From positions 21,143,017 through 21,207,016 of the forward strand of contig CM038466.1 in assembly GCA_021464415.1 (NCBI GenBank): a DNA stretch of 64,000 nucleotides. The letters run 5' to 3'. This document shows, piece by piece, positions 1-11,662 of the stretch. The stretch is from Lonicera japonica (taxonomy: Eukaryota; Streptophyta; Magnoliopsida; Dipsacales; Caprifoliaceae). The position numbers and the translations under genes are program-made. The first letter of the stretch is position 1, and the number at the start of each line of letters is the position of its first letter. The notes beneath the pieces were generated by a model. It made no database searches. It saw only the letters and a list, made by a program, of their open reading frames with translations, and was not told the DNA's origin.

Positions 1-832
1 TTTTCTTTTTTCTTCTTTCTTTTATTCTTCTGCCGAGAGCTTTTCTCACATATTGGAGTGCAATTAATTTCTAATCTCATTGTTCATTTGATTCCTACAA
101 GTAAGTTTATTTATTCAGTTTATTTATTTGTGCATTATTTAATTATGTATTGTGTTTCTATTGTAAGCATGCTAGGCTAGGTTATTTTTTAGGGTTGAAG
201 ATGAGTATATTTGATTGATTTTCTTGCACGTATTTATGCCAATTGACTCTACCAATTTAATGATTTAATGTTAAAAATATTTTTTCCTATTGAATGCTTA
301 TTTTAATTGATAAAAATAAAATTGGATTCTCACTATTTTTTGTTGAATTCACCTTATAATTTGTTGAGAGCAGATATAGGGTGTGTTTTGACGGATATAG
401 CGAGTGTTTTGATTTTATACATTTGTTTGGCTGTGGAAGAATTAACACTTGGATTTTAAAATTTAATTGGGCTTAATTGAATTTATTTTCCGCGTCTAAT
501 AGAGTCGAGAGACCAAATTAGTACGAGACATAGAGTAGAATTTGTTGGATATGAATACTAGGAACATGATATCAAATATATGACTCTGCCACCCTAGTAT
601 TTTATTAATTGATTATTTCGTTAGTATTTTTATTAGTTTATTATTTTATTTGTAATCTTAGTTGATAAATCATTTCAATCAACTTTTAAGCTAGATTAGG
701 AATTAATTAAAATTAGTGAGACAGATACGTACATTCCATGCATCCATCAAGTCCCTAAGATTCGACCTCGCTCTTACCTAAGTTATACTAAGTATCGATT
801 TGTGCACTTGTGAGTAATTAAAACATTCACAA
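1..832 (+). repeat. Probable LTR-retrotransposon fragment, truncated by window start
   Basis: The right part (about 740-832) reads like the 3' end of many plant LTRs: 'aagtccctaagattcgacc', then a 'cgatttgtgcacttgtgag' stretch, ending 'cattcacaaca'. That arrangement (a 'tccct..gattcgacc' block, a hexamer-like 'tgcacttg' block and a CA end) is common in long LTRs of plant Ty3/gypsy and copia elements. The other LTR and any internal domain are not in the window, so family and true boundaries cannot be set. No coding potential is visible. Confidence 0.3.
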
Positions 833-2699
833 CAGATCTCGGCAAAAATAATTTTCTAATAAATTAAATTTAAGGCCAAATGTGAAAATAATTCAACCAT
901 GTCTGTCAGTATGATTTGAAAATAGTTTAAAAAATAGACCGATGTACCGAAAGCACTCCTTAAAATGACAGAAATGATATAACCAATAATGTATTAACAC
1001 ATAAAATACGTCCTTAAATGTTATTCAATATTTTTTCTTGATTTTTATTTTCATAATTCTATAGGCATGATAGATCTTGTTTAATTGATCTTAATTGGTA
1101 TATTTTAAATACTAAATTTTGAATTTTTTATTTTAAGTTATGAAAAATTTAAGGTAGAGGAATTTATTGGTGTGTGTGAGAGTTTATTGTGTGTATATTA
1201 TTGGTATGAGTGTTTTAAGTTTGATGTGATATCTTAATGTATATAAAGCTCATCTAATGGTGTAGAAATAAAGCATACTATAATATGTATATTTTTAACC
1301 ATTAAGTTCTTATATTTTTTGAATAATTTTTTTGTCAGACATAGTAATTTGTAATATAGATGTTCTCTGCAGATTTATCATGCAGGATTGGCGGTGAGTG
1401 CCATAACAATGGGGGTCATCCATAATTCCATGTCTTCCATTTATTTTTAAGACTAAAGTTTTATGCTCCGCCGATAAGAGGAATCAAGCATCAAATCTTA
1501 TAGACTTTTTATTTTTTTAATTCATATGAACAAATATATACTCATAATTAAGAAGCATGAACCTCGATAGGAATTTTGGATTACACCATGCTATATGTAT
1601 ACTCGTTTATTTATAAATTAATTAGTTGAATTACCTATTGAAAAATGAGAAGTTGTGTTGGTGGTAGGGATTGGGTGATGAAATTACCTATTGAAAGTAT
1701 TATCATTTATCAAAATGATAGTACTTTCAAAAATATTTATCAAATATGCCAAAATTTAGGGGTGAGAAATTATACAGTAGCAAATTACTTTGGCATGATA
1801 CTGGTACTCAAAGTCATTATTGATGTTATATCGTACCGTACCGAAATATTAATATTGCCACCATAATATCATAGTGCATCGTTATCAATTGTACCATTAT
1901 GCAAATACCAATATTTCGATTATATCGTTCTATATTAACAATCATAATTAATATTTTTTTTAGATACATAATTAATATATTCTAAAACTAATTATATGTC
2001 TCTTTTGATAGAAAGAAAATAAAATGTGTGTTTTTTCCTATATCATTTTCGTGTTTTTGCTTTTAAAAAAAAATCAATGTGCCCATATTTTAATTTCCGA
2101 CACTCTTTGATTAATCTTGGACTTTAACAAGGATTATGGAAAAATAAATAAATCCAATTACAGTTCTTTTTTATAAAAAAGGGGCTAAATAAATGAATCC
2201 AATATTTTTTTTCTTAATAAATAAAGGGAAGAGCTTAAGTTGATTGTTATATACACCATACTTTCTATTGGTTCCACCATCACAAAAAATGCTCCTTTTG
2301 ATCATTTAAACCCCACCTACATCCAACTATTAACAAAATATAACTAAATATCATTAATACAATCACTCCACCCCTACTTCCAATGGCAACGTCAACTCCG
2401 ACTCTCTTCTTCTCCATCTCCATCTCCATCTCCGATGACTTCTACTACTTTTTCTCTGGCAACGTCTTCTGCTTCTTCTTTCTCCGGTGATTCTTTCTCT
2501 TCCTCTGTTTCCTGCAGTTCTTCTTCTTCTCTTTTTCATGCGACGACTTCTTCTTTTACTTCGATCTCCGGCAGTTGCTTCTTCTTCTCCTTCTCTGGCG
2601 GAGTGGTTATTGCTGTAATGGACATAAAAAGAACTGTTTCCACTCGATTGAGTATTCCGTTTGGCATAGGGCCATAGGGGGAGAGTCCTGTGATTTAAA
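833..2699. other. Intergenic, no gene recognised
   Basis: AT-rich DNA without a recognisable coding region. A pyrimidine-rich stretch (about 2392-2610, repeated tctccatctcc and ttcttct motifs) produces an open frame of mostly Ser/Phe that looks like low-complexity sequence. Nothing else here can be supported. Confidence 0.5.
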
Positions 2700-2929
2700 C
2701 TTGTCCGAGAAACGAGCAGGAGTTGACAGGATCGATTCCTGCAAGAGGCAATATTTGGGATTTTTTAATATATTTATTTTTTATGACCATTATTAATTTT
2801 AATGCAAAGTTTTTGTGACTTTACTTGCGAGCCTTACGACAGTTTTTCAATATTTGAAAAATAGACATAAACAATGTTTTATGACTGGTTTTAGAAGCTA
2901 TAAAAGGGGTGAATTATATTATTGTAGTG
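2700..2929 (+). mobile_element. CACTA-type (En/Spm-like) 3' terminus, remnant
   Basis: The segment ends in TGTAGTG (2923-2929), the typical CACTA 3' end. It is preceded by subterminal motifs of the kind repeated in these elements: 'tttttgtgactttac', 'ttacgacagtttttc', 'atgactggttttagaagc' and an A/G-rich 'aaaaggggtg' block. No matching CACTA 5' end was found upstream, so this is a partial or eroded copy. The left coordinate is only where the motif-rich sequence starts. Confidence 0.45.
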
Positions 2930-3100
2930 CAACTGTGCTAGGAAGTGTAATACATGACTACTTATGAATTAAAATAACTATATATCTAACTACTTTTTTG
3001 GCCATCAACAATTTAAGCCCACTGTACAGGACCCATTTCCATACCCAAAATTTTGACCACATACAGGGACCATAACACAAAAGGTTCTTAAAACACTAAG

Positions 3101-3309
3101 TGTGGCTCAATGATCATGATAATGAGATCATCATTAAGTTCGACTAGGAGTTTTTCAAGTTGAATTTCGATAGTTGCAAAACTTTTTGATAGCCAACGGA
3201 GTGCTTTCACACGAGTAGAGATTGGTCGATATTTGATGGCTAGTGACATGCTCTCTCACGAACAGAGTTAGTCGAAATTTACATAAGCTGGCCTGAACGC
3301 TGTGTAGCC
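3101..3309 (+). repeat. tRNA-derived SINE-like element (Au-like)
   Basis: An A-box-like motif (tggctcaatgat, 3105-3116) lies 34 bases ahead of a B-box-like motif (agttcgactag, 3139-3149), the spacing of a Pol III internal promoter. The downstream body, 'gagttagtcgaaatttac' then 'ataagctggcctgaacgc', resembles the conserved 3' body of plant Au-type SINEs. Both boxes are diverged, so transcription today is doubtful. No target-site duplication was identified. Confidence 0.4.
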
Positions 3310-4740
3310 ACAATCCAAAACATTAATTCAAAAGCTTCAAGCTACACAATTTTATGATTGTACGTATTGCATTTTAAGAAGTGTTTATTAGTCATTCATT
3401 CTTTCTCTTTCTATTGGAGTGTTTATTATTCATTCATTATTTATTTACTTTTCATGATGTTAATCTATGTTAAATTTGTAATTATTTTTTTGAAGTAGAT
3501 TACTCTAATATAACTAATTTTATTTTAGTTGAAAGTTAAATCAGTAGGCGGGTTCTTTCTTTTAAAAATTATATCACTCTTTCGTCTGGATTTTATTTAT
3601 ACATGGCAACGTTTGGTTCGTGTCATATCTTAATCAGTGTGGGCCATTTTGTCTCTAACTAAACACAACCTAATAAGTTATCGGATGATGTTTTTCAAAT
3701 TCGTATACAATTTTGATTGAAAAAAATTAAAAAATATCTAACAAAATTTTCACTAGAAACGAGTCAATTAAACAACTAAATGTACGGATAACAATACATA
3801 AGTCTTACAATATATATAAATCGTAATGTGATTTGATAAATTTTAGTTCTATTAAAAGTAAAAAAAGTTTTTAGAGGGTCTTATATACCCAAACTCTTTA
3901 TGGGTAAATATGTAACTGATTAGTTATTATTTTTCGTAAAGTGTTATCTTGATATATATATTTCTACCAATTCAAATTTTGTTAGTGACACAAAGCACAA
4001 TCGTGAATACTTGCCACATTACAAAAAAAAAAAAAAAGAGAGACTGGGTCGTCCATTGAGAGTTGAGGGTTTAAATCTATTTTCTAAGATTTCCATCAAA
4101 CCTTATAGTTGAGCTGGATATAATCGTTGTTTTAATATGTAACACAAAGAACAGTTGTAATAATGGTTGCTTTAATTAGTTGAGTCGCTAAAAAATATGA
4201 GCTTTTAATTGGGGTTTTCATTTTTGTTTCATAAAATTTTGAGTTTGAGTTTTAATTTTTTTTATTTTTAGATCTACAATTTTTTATTTCCTTTTAAATT
4301 TTAATAATTGACTTTTTCCTATTCCAAATTTTGCAAGTAAAAGGAGTCCAAAAAATCAAGAAATGTGTGGTGGTTGAACTCTAAAATATTGTTTTGCTCA
4401 TAATATTAAATGTCAGTTAATTTTACTATTATTGCAATGTAATGTATAATGGTAGTGCTTGAATTAATCACCTCGCTTTTTTTATCTTATGTATTTTTTT
4501 TGACACAAAATATATTTTATTATTATTTTTTTCTTTTAGTAGTATTGGAAGCCCAGATATATTTTAGTTATAGTAGTGTAATTTACTTCAAAAAAATTAA
4601 TTACAAATTTAACATATATTAACATTTTGAAAAAGTAAATAAAGAACGAATAAATAATAAACAGGGGTAATTGGGTATAAGGGGTCATTTCAATAATATC
4701 ATAATTATAAATGTCACTTACAAATTAACAGTTTAAATTA
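3310..4740. other. Intergenic, no gene recognised
   Basis: AT-rich sequence with no credible coding region. An A-run followed by 'ggtcgtccattgagag' and a B-box-like 'gggtttaaatc' near 4020-4085 hints at another decayed tRNA-derived repeat, but the evidence is too thin to call it. Confidence 0.4.
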
Positions 4741-4779
4741 AGGACGTTGCACAAAAAATACAATAATGTTCCTTCCTTA

Positions 4780-4985
4780 TTTAACCATTTAGCACCAATA
4801 CAAAATAGAGAACAACGAAATTTATGGTACTAAAATATATTTAACACCCATCTAATGCTACACATCAAAGTACTAAAACACATTTAGCATCATTTTTATC
4901 CAAAGTAACTAATCACATGGTGCTAAAATAGTTTTAACACTAATTGTTCACCACTAGAATGGTGTTAAAAATGTTTCAGTACCAC
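4780..4985. repeat. Left part of a TGCTAAAA hairpin-rich tandem array
   Basis: This is one unit of the array that resumes at 6047 on the other side of the solo LTR. Landmarks in order are 'ctacacatcaaag', 'tccaaagtaactaatcacat', 'ggtgctaaaa' and 'cactagaatggtg'. The unit is broken off at accac, the LTR target site. Confidence 0.7.
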
Positions 4986-5132
4986 TGTAGACACCCCAAT
5001 TTGCAACCCCCGTAAGAACCCACCTTAAAAGAAAACTCTTATAGAGTCCACATCGAGTCTAGAACGCACCCACACACTAGAGAATGCTTTGAGGGAGTTT
5101 GTAGCGCAACAAATAGGCCTACTAGATGCATT

Positions 5133-5277
5133 TGTCGCACGACAAACTCATTAAATACCGACCAATCACTTTCTGACACATCTCAATGTCAGAACCCATC
5201 ATTTCAACTATTTGTCGCGCGACAAACAAGCACAGTGAACAGATATGTCGCAAGATAAACAGATATGTTGCGCAACA
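5133..5277. promoter_or_regulatory. Cluster of TGTCGCGCGACA-type palindromes upstream of LTR TATA
   Basis: A perfect 12-bp palindrome TGTCGCGCGACA lies at 5213-5224. Variants are TGTCGCACGACA (5133-5144), TGTCGCAAGATA (5246-5257) and the still symmetrical TGTTGCGCAACA (5266-5277). All sit 45-190 bp upstream of the TATA box, as in the sister LTR at 28.3-28.45 kb. Repetition and symmetry suggest a dimeric protein-binding site in U3; the binding factor is unknown. Confidence 0.55.
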
Positions 5278-5322
5278 TACAGATAAAGTTGAGAAATGTC
5301 CTGCGAAAAACCGTCCCGAGCA

Positions 5323-5332
5323 CTATAAATAG
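5323..5332 (+). promoter_or_regulatory. LTR TATA box
   Basis: 'gcactataaataggg' at this position is a canonical plant TATA box. The same 'agcactataaatagg' occurs at 28460-28473 in the related LTR, which fixes the transcription strand of this LTR as plus. Confidence 0.6.
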
Positions 5333-6046
5333 GGCAGCACTCCTATGGGTTCGGGGGGGGGGGGGGATTTGTCAGCACAAAAATTATTTTTACACTAAAT
5401 TTTCCTATTTCTCTCTCATATTTTCTAATCTTTAAGCCTTCTCCGGAAGCACCTGTGATAACATTTATTTCTACAAGAGTCTCGGATCTAATCTTGGCAC
5501 CTAAAGTGCCACATTCTAGAGTCAGACCGCTAGAAATATTTTTAAAAGGAAAGCTAATATCCACCGGAGGTCTTCTCTGCCGTATTATATTTTCTCTCTT
5601 TCATTCTTATATATATCATCGATAAGGTAACTAAAGTCTCTTCTAGTAATCAAATAATATATCTGCATACTAGTTTTATTTTACTTTATTTAGTAGTTAT
5701 AGATTTATTTAATTCTTAATTAAGTTTATCATACATACTTGTTTAATTTATCAGAAGTATTATAAGTAATTAAGGAGTTGACTTGCTTGGGCCAACATAA
5801 ACTGAAAGCATTTACTTCCACTATCCTCGTTTCAAATTTTAATTAAGTTTATTATATGTAGACTTTTTATATATGTTACTCTGTCCACTTTCTAGTCAAA
5901 TAAACTTATTGTTAAGCTATAGATAGAGGGACACCTGATAAGAATTATCAACACACATAAGCAAATGAAATAACTGTATCCTTTTCGATGTTTCAAACTT
6001 CCAACTAGAGGTTGAGACCCGGGGGTCATATTTGTGGATTCTCACA

Positions 6047-6775
6047 ACCACATATGAACAAATATAACTAAAATGAAAGTAATAAAATGGTTTCAGCACC
6101 ATCCAATTCTACACATCAAATGTTCTAAAATAGAATTAGCACAATTTTTGTCCAAAGTAACTAATCACATAGTACCAAAACCGTTTTAGTACCAATTGTC
6201 AAACACTAGAATGATATTAAAAAAGTTTTAACACCGCAAGTAAAAATATATAACTAAATGAAGGTGCTAAAACAATTTTGGCACCTGTCCAACTGTACAC
6301 ATCAAAGATGATAAACAGATTTAGCACCATATTTGTCCAAAGTAACTAATAATATAGTGCTAAAACTAAATAGTTTTAGCATCCCTCCAACTGTACACAT
6401 CAAAGATGCTAAAACAGATTTAGCACCATTTTTGTCCAAAGTAACTAATAACATGGTACTAAAACAGTTTTCGCACCAATTGTCCAACACTAGAATTGTG
6501 CTAATTTTAGCACAACGGGTGAACACATATAACCAAACTGAAGTTTTTAAAACAGTTTCCGCACTCATCCAATTCTACAAATCAAATGTGCTAAAAAAGA
6601 ATTAGCACAATTTTTGTCCGAAGTAACTAATCACATGGTGCTAAAACAGTTTTACCACCAATTGTCCAACACTAAAATGGTGCTAAAAATGTTTTTAACA
6701 TTACAAGTGAACACAAATAACTAAATTAAAGATGATAAAATAGTTTTAGCACCACATGTCTATTAACAAATTAAG
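6047..6775. repeat. Right part of a TGCTAAAA hairpin-rich tandem array
   Basis: Units restart at 'ctacacatcaaa'-like landmarks near 6103, 6289, 6389 and 6566, so full units are about 177-186 bp with one shortened copy of about 100 bp. Each unit contains inverted 'gtgctaaaacag'/'ttttagcacc' pairs that can fold into small hairpins. Arrays of short motifs in both orientations are typical of subterminal regions of CACTA elements. The sequence 'cctttttttagtg' at 7016-7028 could be a degraded CACTA end, but no matching 5' end was found. Confidence 0.65.
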
Positions 6776-7424
6776 GGCGCTATTCACATAACTTCAAAAC
6801 AATAAAAACAGAGCAATAAATTATCAAATTTAACGTAAAAAAATTATGAAATAAATTAATGAGGAAACTAAGAACATGGGTGAAAAAAGAGGAAGGGTCC
6901 ATCTATTAGTAAATTAAGAAATAGGAAGGAAACCCATAAAGATTAAATCGACCACCGGTATAATGATTAAAAAATAGGAAATAGAGATAGAGAGAAAAGA
7001 TATGAGAAAGAAGCACCTTTTTTTAGTGTAGCTATGGGAGAAAGGTTTTCATTCAGTTGAAACTCGAAGCCCCTTTTTTCTTTCTCGTTTACTGTGTTGT
7101 TGTCTCCACACTCGAACGAGAATACTATTTACGAAATGGGTTATAAGATATTTATATTATGGGTATATTTTTCCATCAACATTTATTATTTTTCCTAAAA
7201 TAAATTAATATTTTAAAAAGTGTCCTTATTGTAAAACCAAATTATAAAATTAATACTACTTCTTTTTATTAAAATAAGTCCGTCCTTAAAATTATAAAAC
7301 ATTATGGAGTAAAGCCTTAAAGCCCATTATCTCTAATAAATACTTCAAACAAAAAGAGAAAAAAGATAATTTATGAGACATAACTAAGCTTTGGTCTTTT
7401 TGAGGAGGTGGGGTTCAACTCTTT
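6776..7424. other. Intergenic, no gene recognised
   Basis: AT-rich sequence bordering the array. The only notable item is the possible degraded CACTA end at 7016-7028. Confidence 0.4.
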
Positions 7425-7764
7425 GGCCTTATTTGGTTCATGGATTTGAGCACTCATAAAAGAAAAGTCTTTCCCTTTTTTTTTGTTTGGTAAGTACAAA
7501 TTCCGGAAACACTTTCTTGATAGATCGAGAAGAAAGTAGGGATAAAGTCATTCTTCTAAAAAATCATAAAATTGATTTTCTCTTGTGATTTTCTAACATT
7601 TATTACAAAAATTCAAACAACAATATACCTACCTAAATATTTTTCATATGTTACCAAACAAAGAAAAAAAAAACCAACAACAACAACTTGAAAAAAAAAT
7701 TAGTTTTTTACATTCATAAAAAAGATAAAAGAGTTGTTTTCTTTTCAGTAAACCAAACGAGGCC
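7425..7764. mobile_element. Tourist/PIF-Harbinger-like MITE (about 340 bp)
   Basis: The left end GGCCTTATTTGGTT (7425-7438) is matched by the right end AACCAAACGAGGCC (7751-7764), whose reverse complement is GGCCTCGTTTGGTT: 12 of 14 positions agree. Both outer flanks are T-rich (ctTT / TTTA), compatible with a decayed 3-bp target duplication. It has no coding capacity, as expected for a non-autonomous element. Confidence 0.55.
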
Positions 7765-8323
7765 TTTATGTTATCTCTTATAACTTTCGTGGGAGCGGCT
7801 GGATATCTTTAGTTCGAGGGTCCCATGGTTGGATACGTCATTCAATACTGCAACTCTGCTGTAAGATGGATTATACTATGCTCGGTAATACAAGATAGAA
7901 GACATTGAGTATGCATGTATAAAAAAGGGTGAGACTATTTACAACCACCATTTATCTCACTAATACCTCTCATCTCACAAACACCCCCTAAATATAATTT
8001 TTTGATCACTAACACCCTCCTATTTACCTTAAGTAATTTATATAAAGTATATAATTAAAAATATAATTAACCTTAACTAAAATTAATTTATAACCTAAGT
8101 AATCAAAATAAAACTTCAAATAAAAAAAATCCTCTTTGTCTCCCTCTCCCTCTGCGTCTCCCTCCAGCGCACAACCACCCCGACGATTAACTCGCGTATG
8201 ACCGACCATTCCCTCGCCTACGACCGACCACTTCAAATCAAAAATCTCTCATATATAATCCTACATTTATTTAGAATGAAGAATATGAATGAAACTCACA
8301 AAACATAGTACTTTTTATTATAT

Positions 8324-8431
8324 GTCCAGACTATACTCGGCTCACATGAGGAGGGTAAATAGTCATTTACTCTCTCCACATAGAGTAAATGACTATTTAC
8401 CCTCCCCATGTGAGCCGAGTATAGTCTGGAC
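8324..8431. repeat. 50-bp near-perfect inverted repeat (hairpin)
   Basis: Arms 8324-8373 and 8382-8431 are reverse complements at 49 of 50 positions and are separated by an 8-base loop. A partial third copy of the arm follows (about 8435-8483), and another is at the right end of the transposon (about 16450-16505). Such subterminal foldbacks can extrude as cruciforms or give small-RNA precursors if transcribed; neither is shown here. Confidence 0.85.
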
Positions 8432-8654
8432 AGATGATAGTCATTTACTCGGCTCACATGAGGAGGATAAATAGTCATTTACTTGGAAGGGGAGATATCT
8501 ATAGTGACGGACTATACAATATCTATATGTAAACTAACATTAATAGTCTGAAAAATAGAAGGATTCCATTCATTGAAAATACACTTCAAACATAGACACA
8601 TAACAAACTCTTACACAACTCTCAGACTCTGCTTAATAATGAACAAGCTCGCTC

Positions 8655-8663
8655 CTTTTATAG
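8655..8663 (-). promoter_or_regulatory. Viral pregenomic-RNA TATA box
   Basis: On the minus strand the sequence reads 'ccctataaaaggagcg', a strong TATA box. It lies after the end of the polyprotein frame and about 180 bases before the end of the viral unit, where the pregenomic promoter of caulimovirids sits. Transcription would run out of the unit end or, in a circular genome, into the primer-site leader. Confidence 0.55.
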
Positions 8664-8894
8664 GGAAAGGGCAGAGCAACATAATGGATAGCTGTCCAAA
8701 CACTCAAACCGAAATAAAGCTAAAGCAAAGATTCCTTACAAAAGGAAAACAAATAGTGACATAAAGAAAAGCTTACAACGACATAAAGCAAAATAATACA
8801 ACTTTAGTCACACATCACACTTTACTAAAAGTAAATACGAGTTAAGGGCGGCGACTCATCTGCCAACAATGAGTGGATGACCGAGTTAGCTTCT

Positions 8895-9800
8895 TTAATC
8901 AGTTTCATTTCCATCAGTATCAAAGCTATAATGATCATCTGGAGAAGGCGAGGGGTAAAGAGGTTCTTCTTCAAAGCTTCCATCACTATTGTAGGCGAGT
9001 TCATTAAGCTCATCATGAAAATTAAACGACGCTTCATCTTGGTCTTGAGCTTCTTCATCTTTTGAACTCATGCCAACAAAAGCTTCTGAATCTGAGCTTA
9101 TTTCTCCATAATTCCACTGATGATGCTGAGCATAAATATAGAGACACTCGAACAAAGGGGCACACATAACGTCATTCATGTCCGAATTATGCCATGGATC
9201 ATTATTAAATTTAACATAATCAGGGACTTCATCAAAATTAACATGATTTAAGGCACAAATGTTCTGAAGGAAAATGACATAATTAAGATTGTAAGGTTCC
9301 TTAATTGTCTTGGAAAGATTATTGGGGAACCATTCAACAATTTTGGCATTTTGTCCTTCTGGATCTGGGGTTCGTAACGGACCATGAAAATGGATAAGGC
9401 AGTATTGGTGATGATGGATTTGAAGTTTAGATTTACATTGATCAAGAGATTTAAACCATTTAAGAAATGTAATAAAATTATAAGTACCATGAGTACCATA
9501 TAATTATGGATAAATCACTTGAATTTCTGGATCGAAGGCTGCAACACGAATATACTACAAAAGAGCTGGGGCATTGAAGATAAAGCCAACACTGTAGGCT
9601 TTAGTCAAATACCAAAGGAAAACAATAGCAAGCATTGGAACCTGATTGGGGTGATGTATATGGAAGATAGAACATAAAGGATATTTAGGGTGAAGGCGAA
9701 GTCCACGGAAAACTAGACCATGCTTTTCAAGAAGGATTTCAAGAAATTTGATAAAAAGGTCTTTATCACGTAACTTGAGGGTATGGGTGAGGATTATGTT
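8895..9800 (-). pseudogene. Caulimovirid polyprotein, C-terminal region of unknown function
   Basis: The frame of the RNase H part continues past a stop at 9801-9803 to a final stop at 8895, with two further in-frame stops. About 300 residues can be followed. The last 90 are strikingly acidic (runs such as SSKDEEAQDQDE and SDGSFEEEP, residues near 9090-8960), and the preceding part is rich in aromatic residues. No domain is recognised. Long single-ORF caulimovirids may have sequence after RNase H, so a polyprotein extension is likelier than a separate gene. The function is unknown. Confidence 0.5.
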
Positions 9801-11272
9801 CTAAAGTTCAATAGGTAGGTAAGGTATGTCTTCCAAAGGTTCAAGAAAAGGCTTGAAATCTGAGAACTGGAAAGGATGAGACACGGTTTTGGAAGGAGGG
9901 CTTTCTGGTTTTGGGAGAGGTGGATTTGAGGAACTAGCTGCATCATAATTCATGTTGAGAGGGGTTATGTGGGTGATAGGATAAACATAAGGAAGGCTGT
10001 ATGGAAACTGAGGTAGGGGTTCATTGATTTTAAAGGGTTTACAAAAGGCTTCTGTGGTTATAGAGGGGATGTGGGAAATATGGTTTTGCTGGTTTGGCCT
10101 GGAGAAGAAATCGGCAATAATATTATCTTTTCCTTTAACATGCTTAACTTCATAATCCCATTGAGAGAACCAATCTGACCAACGTAAAAGTTGAGAGTTC
10201 GGGATTTGTTTTTGCTTGAACTGAATCATTGTTGGAAAAGATGACATGTCCATCTTAATTTTGAAATGGTGGCCAATAAGGTGAAATTGGAATTTTTTAA
10301 TACCACGGCGAACTGCGAGGATTTCTTTAAACGTGGAGTGATAGTGCAATTCTCTTTGTTTAATTTTTTCGGATTTGTAACCACATGGTGTTCGAATTCC
10401 ATTTTCTTCTTCTAGGAAGATGGTTGTCCAATACTCATTACTGGCATCAGTTTGGAGTATTCTTGTTCCTGTGGATGAAATCTTCAGCATAGGACATTTG
10501 GAGGTGAGGGACTTCAGTTTCTGTACTACTTGAGTTTGAACATTAGTACATGGAGGTGGAGACTTCTTCAATAATGCTGAAAGTGGAGCTGTGTATGTGG
10601 CAACCTTAGGGATGAACTGTGACATATAATTAACCAACCCGAAAAATTGCTGGATTTGGGTTTTTATGGTTAATTTATCTGGGAACTTGAGTAAGTCCTT
10701 GGAGATATGTTCTTGAAGTTGAAACTTTCCATTCTTGATCTTCATGCCAAGAAAATCAATTTCAAAAACACCAATAACCATTTTCTTTTCAGAGAGCATA
10801 ATTCCATGCTGTAGAAAAATATGGTGGAAATGGTGGAGAAGTTTCAAATGAGATTCTTCATCAGGACTAAACAACAAGATATCATCGATATAAATCAAGG
10901 CATTTGCGGCAATGGGCTCAAAGATTTGCATCATGGTTTTTTGGAAAATTGATGGGGCGTTTTTCAAACCAAATGGCATAACAGTCCATTATAATGGAAA
11001 CCAGGGATATAAAATACAGTTTTGGGCCGATCAACGGGGGAAATTTCAAGCTACCAAAATCCTACTTTTAAATCAAACTTTGAGAAGATGTTGGCATTGG
11101 AAAGATGACTAAACAGGGTATGCTTTTGTGGAAGAGGGAATTTATCACTAGCAAGAAAGTGATTGAGAGGCTGGTAATTAATTACTAATCTCATTTTTCT
11201 TCTGACTTGTTTAGATCGCTTGTTGAAGTAAAATGCTTCACACGCCCAAGGGGATGTAGTATCTTCAATCAA
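9801..11272 (-). pseudogene. Caulimovirid reverse transcriptase - RNase H, broken
   Basis: The RT palm is recognisable from the SKFDLK motif (near 11075), the MPFGLKNAPSIFQ motif at 10979, and the catalytic YIDD box with LLF following (near 10890). RNase H follows with LQTDAS (first Asp), an HSTFKEILA stretch (Glu) and DNIIADFFSR (last Asp). A frame change between about 11051 and 10979 separates the RT N-terminal part from the rest, and a stop lies at 11051. In a live virus this enzyme copies pregenomic RNA to DNA in the capsid. The family residues are present but the reading frame is not. Confidence 0.85.
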
Positions 11273-11662
11273 CTTCTATTGCTTCAAAGAAGTGAGTTCT
11301 TGAAGAGCAAGAGCTTGATGTTCTGGATTCATACCAGAATGTGAAGCACGAGTAGGATTTACATCTTCATTAAGCTTGAAAGGAAGCATAACAAAGAATC
11401 TACTATTTTGCCATAACGGGTTTTGACATTTCTAAAGGAAATCGATATGGGATTCGGCACAGGACATGGTAATAAGATTTTGCTTGAGAGTATTCAATGT
11501 AATTCCAGGGGATAATGGAAACTCAGGAGTTGACTGGTAAAAAACTGAAAAAACAGATGGATTATGCCAAGGGAGAAACTATTTCTTACACCGGAGACCA
11601 ACATCATCAATATGAACTGGAGGGAGTTTTTTAATAATATCGAATCCAATCAGTAAATCTTT

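Larger units (their letters stand above)
4986..6046 (+). mobile_element. Solo LTR (family TGTAGACACCCC...ATTCTCACA)
   Basis: It begins TGTAGACACCCCAAT and ends GGATTCTCACA. It is flanked by a perfect 5-bp duplication, accac (4981-4985 and 6047-6051), and removing LTR plus one duplication restores a continuous array unit. A related LTR of about 1.49 kb occurs at 28151-41303, itself interrupted. This copy lacks roughly 0.4-0.7 kb of the other's internal right half. No internal retrotransposon domain lies beside it, so it is a solo LTR left by LTR-LTR recombination. It holds a TATA box and a cluster of CG-rich palindromes. A run of 15 G at about 5352-5366 may be length-unstable. Confidence 0.85.

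Noticed and set aside
2435..2677. 80-codon Ser/Phe-rich open frame
   Set aside because: It lies in a pyrimidine-rich low-complexity stretch, with no conserved motif and no splice or promoter context.
7016..7031. CACTA end at the right of the hairpin array
   Set aside because: 'ttttttagtg' lacks the usual TGTAGTG, and no CACTA start was found on the left; kept only as a remark.
8289..8478. Two overlapping open frames on opposite strands of similar length
   Set aside because: They mirror each other because they lie in the 50-bp hairpin; neither has protein-like content.
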